A stretch of DNA of 25,435 nt from RGIG8597 sp045133795 (GTDB taxonomy: Bacteria; Spirochaetota; GWE2-31-10), in assembly GCA_045133795.1 (NCBI GenBank), contig JBGUUT010000118.1, positions 1-25,435 of the forward strand, in the 5' to 3' direction. A model generated the notes under the pieces. That model was not told where the DNA came from. It made no database searches and saw nothing but the letters and a program-made list of their open reading frames with translations. Position numbers and translations under genes: made by a program. Positions 23,551 to 25,435 of the stretch are shown piece by piece. Every line of letters starts with the position of its first letter. The first letter of the stretch is position 1.

Positions 23551-24741
23551 CTATCTGGTATGCATATCCATTCTTACGGCATACATTTTATTTATTAACG
23601 GTGCTGAAACTATTAATAAATCGTTATAGCTTATTGTTTTCCCTAACGATAAAGCCCCGGTTTCAAGTCGCTCATCTCGCCCTACATATTTTCCGGTTTT
23701 GGCATTTAACACAATCAAACTACTTTGAGTAGGTAAGTAAACATATCCTCTATATACTTGAGGCTGATACCCTATTGTTCCATAAGAACTATCAAGCTTT
23801 TCTTGCCATATAATTTTACCTTTTTTGGCATCTATGCAAAAAACTGAATCACAAGAATTTATATTTGTTGCAGTGTAAATCTTTCCTTCATGAATAGTAA
23901 AACCATAGGAACTATAAAAACCTTCATCTCTTTTCAATTCCCATTCTATTTTAAATGTTTCAGGATCTAAACAAATAAAATATGTACCGTTTAAATATAA
24001 TTTTCCTTCGTAAATTTGAATTGCATTGGTATCCACACCCACAAAATCCACAGGGATTTCCAGTTCTTTTACATCCGAACCAGCCGGCAACATAGATATT
24101 AATCGTGATGGTTTCGGGTCATCAATATATGGATAAACTTCCGATACAAAATATAATCTGCCGTTGTAAGGTACTATATCTCCCATTATATCTGCCGTTA
24201 CATCCTCACTTCCCCATACTTTATATGAGTCTGCATCATCTTGCGTGTTGTATGCATGTACAAAATGACTTTCTCTACCACCCCAATAAAGAGTATCATT
24301 ATATAATGTCCACTGACTACTTCTCCTAGGAGTAGAACCGGATATTTTATTTTGACTTTTTATTTCACCATTTTCTTTGTCTATAATAGTTATCAGATTT
24401 TCATATACTTCGTTTTCTTTGTCTTTTCTTACATAATTCATTGCATACACATTTAAATCATCAAAAACACCTACTCCGGAATTATATCCTATTTTTTTTG
24501 TTAGCCATAAAGTTTCTCCGGTTTCTACATTCAAAGCCCCCATTCCCAGATTATCATCATCGAGATTTTCAAAATATAAAGTTTTATTTTCCATATCTAA
24601 AACTTCACTTCCTGAAGATAAATTTCTTTCCCATACAACAGTTAAGTCTAGATTTTTAAATTCTTCTTCATTCGGGGTACAACTGAATAAAATTGGAAGC
24701 AAAAAGATTGAAAGACAAAATAAAAATGTTTTTCTACTCAT
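23551..24741 (-). CDS. Lipoprotein with PQQ-like beta-propeller (BamB-like fold)
   Basis: 396 aa. The N-terminus MSRKTFLFCLSIFLLPILFSC has a lipobox-like LFSC, so lipidation at Cys21 is likely. The rest is repeated propeller blades with the PQQ-type pattern, in which a value is paired with a 'GETLW' or 'GKIIWQ' strand, for example ALNVETGETLWLTKKIG, CIDAKKGKIIWQEKLDSSYG and VLNAKTGKYVGRDERL. This fold occurs in BamB and in many lipoproteins of other roles. No enzyme residues for quinone cofactors were seen, so BamB-like binding is possible but not established. GGGAG lies 8 bases before the ATG, inside the end of a small upstream gene that overlaps it by 8 bases. Confidence 0.78.
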   Translation of the reverse strand: MSRKTFLFCLSIFLLPILFSCTPNEEEFKNLDLTVVWERNLSSGSEVLDMENKTLYFENLDDDNLGMGALNVETGETLWLTKKIGYNSGVGVFDDLNVYAMNYVRKDKENEVYENLITIIDKENGEIKSQNKISGSTPRRSSQWTLYNDTLYWGGRESHFVHAYNTQDDADSYKVWGSEDVTADIMGDIVPYNGRLYFVSEVYPYIDDPKPSRLISMLPAGSDVKELEIPVDFVGVDTNAIQIYEGKLYLNGTYFICLDPETFKIEWELKRDEGFYSSYGFTIHEGKIYTATNINSCDSVFCIDAKKGKIIWQEKLDSSYGTIGYQPQVYRGYVYLPTQSSLIVLNAKTGKYVGRDERLETGALSLGKTISYNDLLIVSAPLINKMYAVRMDMHTR

Positions 24742-24883
24742 GAATCACACTCCCGTCTTTATCATAAACTGTCCATTTTTGAGCATGAAAGCATTCCCAT
24801 AGAATACCTTTCTCTTGAATACTTCCATGTTTTAATCTTTGGCGTTTCGATTCATCAGATGAGCTTTCATAAATGCTAATCAC
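24734..24883 (-). CDS. Small 49-aa protein of unknown function
   Basis: On the minus strand, GTG 24883 is preceded by GAGGT (24895-24891) with 7-base spacing, a strong ribosome binding site. The 49-residue product starts MISIYESSSDESKRQRLKHG and ends TVYDKDGSVIHE. It is soluble-looking, charged, and has one Cys. Its stop codon overlaps the start of the lipoprotein gene by 8 bases, so it may couple that gene's translation. I do not recognise the family. The binding site, the overlap and an upstream promoter candidate make it more likely than not to be real. Confidence 0.55.
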   Translation of the reverse strand: MISIYESSSDESKRQRLKHGSIQEKGILWECFHAQKWTVYDKDGSVIHE

Positions 24884-24908
24884 TTTTTTCACCTCAATCG
24901 TTACATTT

Positions 24909-24938
24909 TTTATATGTAAAAAATATTTTTATTTTCAA
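24909..24938 (-). promoter_or_regulatory. Candidate promoter of the minus-strand operon
   Basis: Read on the minus strand: TTGAAA (24938-24933), an 18-base spacer, then TATAAA (24914-24909), about 25 bases before the GTG of the small gene. It is the only good pair in this region. Confidence 0.45.
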
Positions 24939-25152
24939 ACAAACCGATAATACAAACAATGTTAAAAGTCAATTAAAAAGTTTCATCTTCTTAACAGATT
25001 ATTTATATTTTATCTCTCTCTAGAATATTTATAGCAAAAATTAAAAAACAATCAGTGAATACTCTCTGTTTTAGCTTCATTTCTTTACATTTTATTCTAT
25101 TTAATATTAAACAACACATAGTCATTTTTGGTTACTGTCCGTATCCTGTCAA

Positions 25153-25305
25153 GGTTACAGGCTGTAACCAATTCTGCATACAGTTTGTAATCTATTAAGA
25201 TTACCAACACAAACCAACTAATGTTACTATTGGTAAGATTGTCTTTCTTACACTTGGTAAGATTGACTTCTTACACACTCTTACAAACAGTTGTTCAAGA
25301 CTGTT
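25153..25305 (+). repeat. Array of short palindromes
   Basis: In a gene-poor stretch (24950-25310) five hairpins follow each other. They are GGTTACAG-G-CTGTAACC (25153-25169, perfect), GTAATCT-ATTA-AGATTAC (25187-25204), GTAAGA-TTGTCTT-TCTTAC (25233-25251), GTAAGA-TTGACT-TCTTAC (25257-25274) and AACAG/CTGTT (25286-25305). The third and fourth sit in a 24-base near-direct repeat starting TTGGTAAGATTG. Most arms share a GTAA...TTAC core. Possible roles are operator sites, ends of a mobile element, or a structured leader; nothing decides between them. Confidence 0.6.
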
Positions 25306-25310
25306 CCATA

Positions 25311-25435
25311 ATGAAGTATTTAACAGGGACAGACCTCAATTCCATTTTTGAATTTCCAGCTAAATGGAACAAATGTATTCCAGCTAAATGGAACAAATGT
25401 ATTCCAGCTAAATGGAACAAATGTATTCCAGCTAA
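25311..25435 (+). CDS. Possible partial reading frame with 8-residue repeats
   Basis: ATG 25311 opens MKYLTGTDLNSIFEF and continues into in-frame copies of IPAKWNKC encoded by the 24-bp tandem repeat, still open at the window edge. No ribosome binding site is visible. The first residues faintly resemble the start of IS1182-type transposases (MKxLxGTDRNQ...), which is only an impression. A second frame across the repeat is also open, so coding is unproven. Confidence 0.2.
   Translation, partial: MKYLTGTDLNSIFEFPAKWNKCIPAKWNKCIPAKWNKCIPA
25354..25435 (+). repeat. 24-bp tandem repeat at the window edge
   Basis: Three perfect copies of a 24-base unit (25354-25377, 25378-25401, 25402-25425) and a partial fourth run off the end. 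The unit begins TTCCAGCTAAATGGAA, which holds the inverted arms TTCCA and TGGAA. Because 24 is a multiple of three, copy number changes would keep any reading frame. There are no spacers, so it is not a CRISPR array. Confidence 0.95.

Noticed and set aside
23983..24330. Plus-strand frames opposite the propeller lipoprotein
   Set aside because: They are antisense to a well-supported gene, lack initiation signals and show His/Leu-rich shadow composition.
25354..25435. CRISPR array
   Set aside because: The 24-base units are directly adjacent with no spacers, so it is a simple tandem repeat.

Overview
The window looks like chromosomal DNA from a low-GC spirochaete, most likely a host-associated Treponema. 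This is an inference from three things: the unbroken order rimP-nusA-infB-rbfA-truB-ribF-rpsO, a P83/100-type antigen gene, and strong A/T preference at third codon positions. No rRNA, tRNA, CRISPR array or complete insertion sequence was seen.

Layout. 73-942: an Rpn-type nuclease/transposase gene broken by a 60-bp in-frame insertion that carries a stop codon and is itself a hairpin repeat. 1197-3014: exported P83/100-like coiled-coil protein, with a terminator upstream and another downstream. 3109-4635: an isopropylmalate/citramalate-type synthase. 4670-12147: the translation and transcription operon (rimP, nusA, infB, rbfA, truB, ribF, rpsO). A good promoter precedes it, followed by an intrinsic terminator-like hairpin before rimP, and rpsO is followed by a terminator. 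12216-22143: a tightly packed, often overlapping plus-strand series: M16 peptidase, dUTPase, exported repeat/propeller protein, two LptF/LptG permeases, ROK kinase, tgt, exported HEAT-repeat protein, and a lipoprotein. 22144-22658: a gene-free stretch full of hairpins that ends in a 78-bp element able to fold as a gap-free four-arm cloverleaf. 24883-22659 (minus strand): a 49-aa small protein, a PQQ-like propeller lipoprotein and an unknown membrane protein. 24884-25435: gene-poor DNA with an array of short palindromes and a 24-bp tandem repeat that runs off the window edge.

The core genes serve ribosome maturation, antitermination, initiation, tRNA modification (truB, tgt) and flavin cofactor synthesis. 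The downstream block mixes housekeeping enzymes with envelope functions. The most unusual content is the repeat family with members at 154-210 and 22566-22643. The two copies share architecture, and their stems differ by paired, compensating changes. One copy has interrupted a gene, leaving what looks like a 3-bp target duplication.
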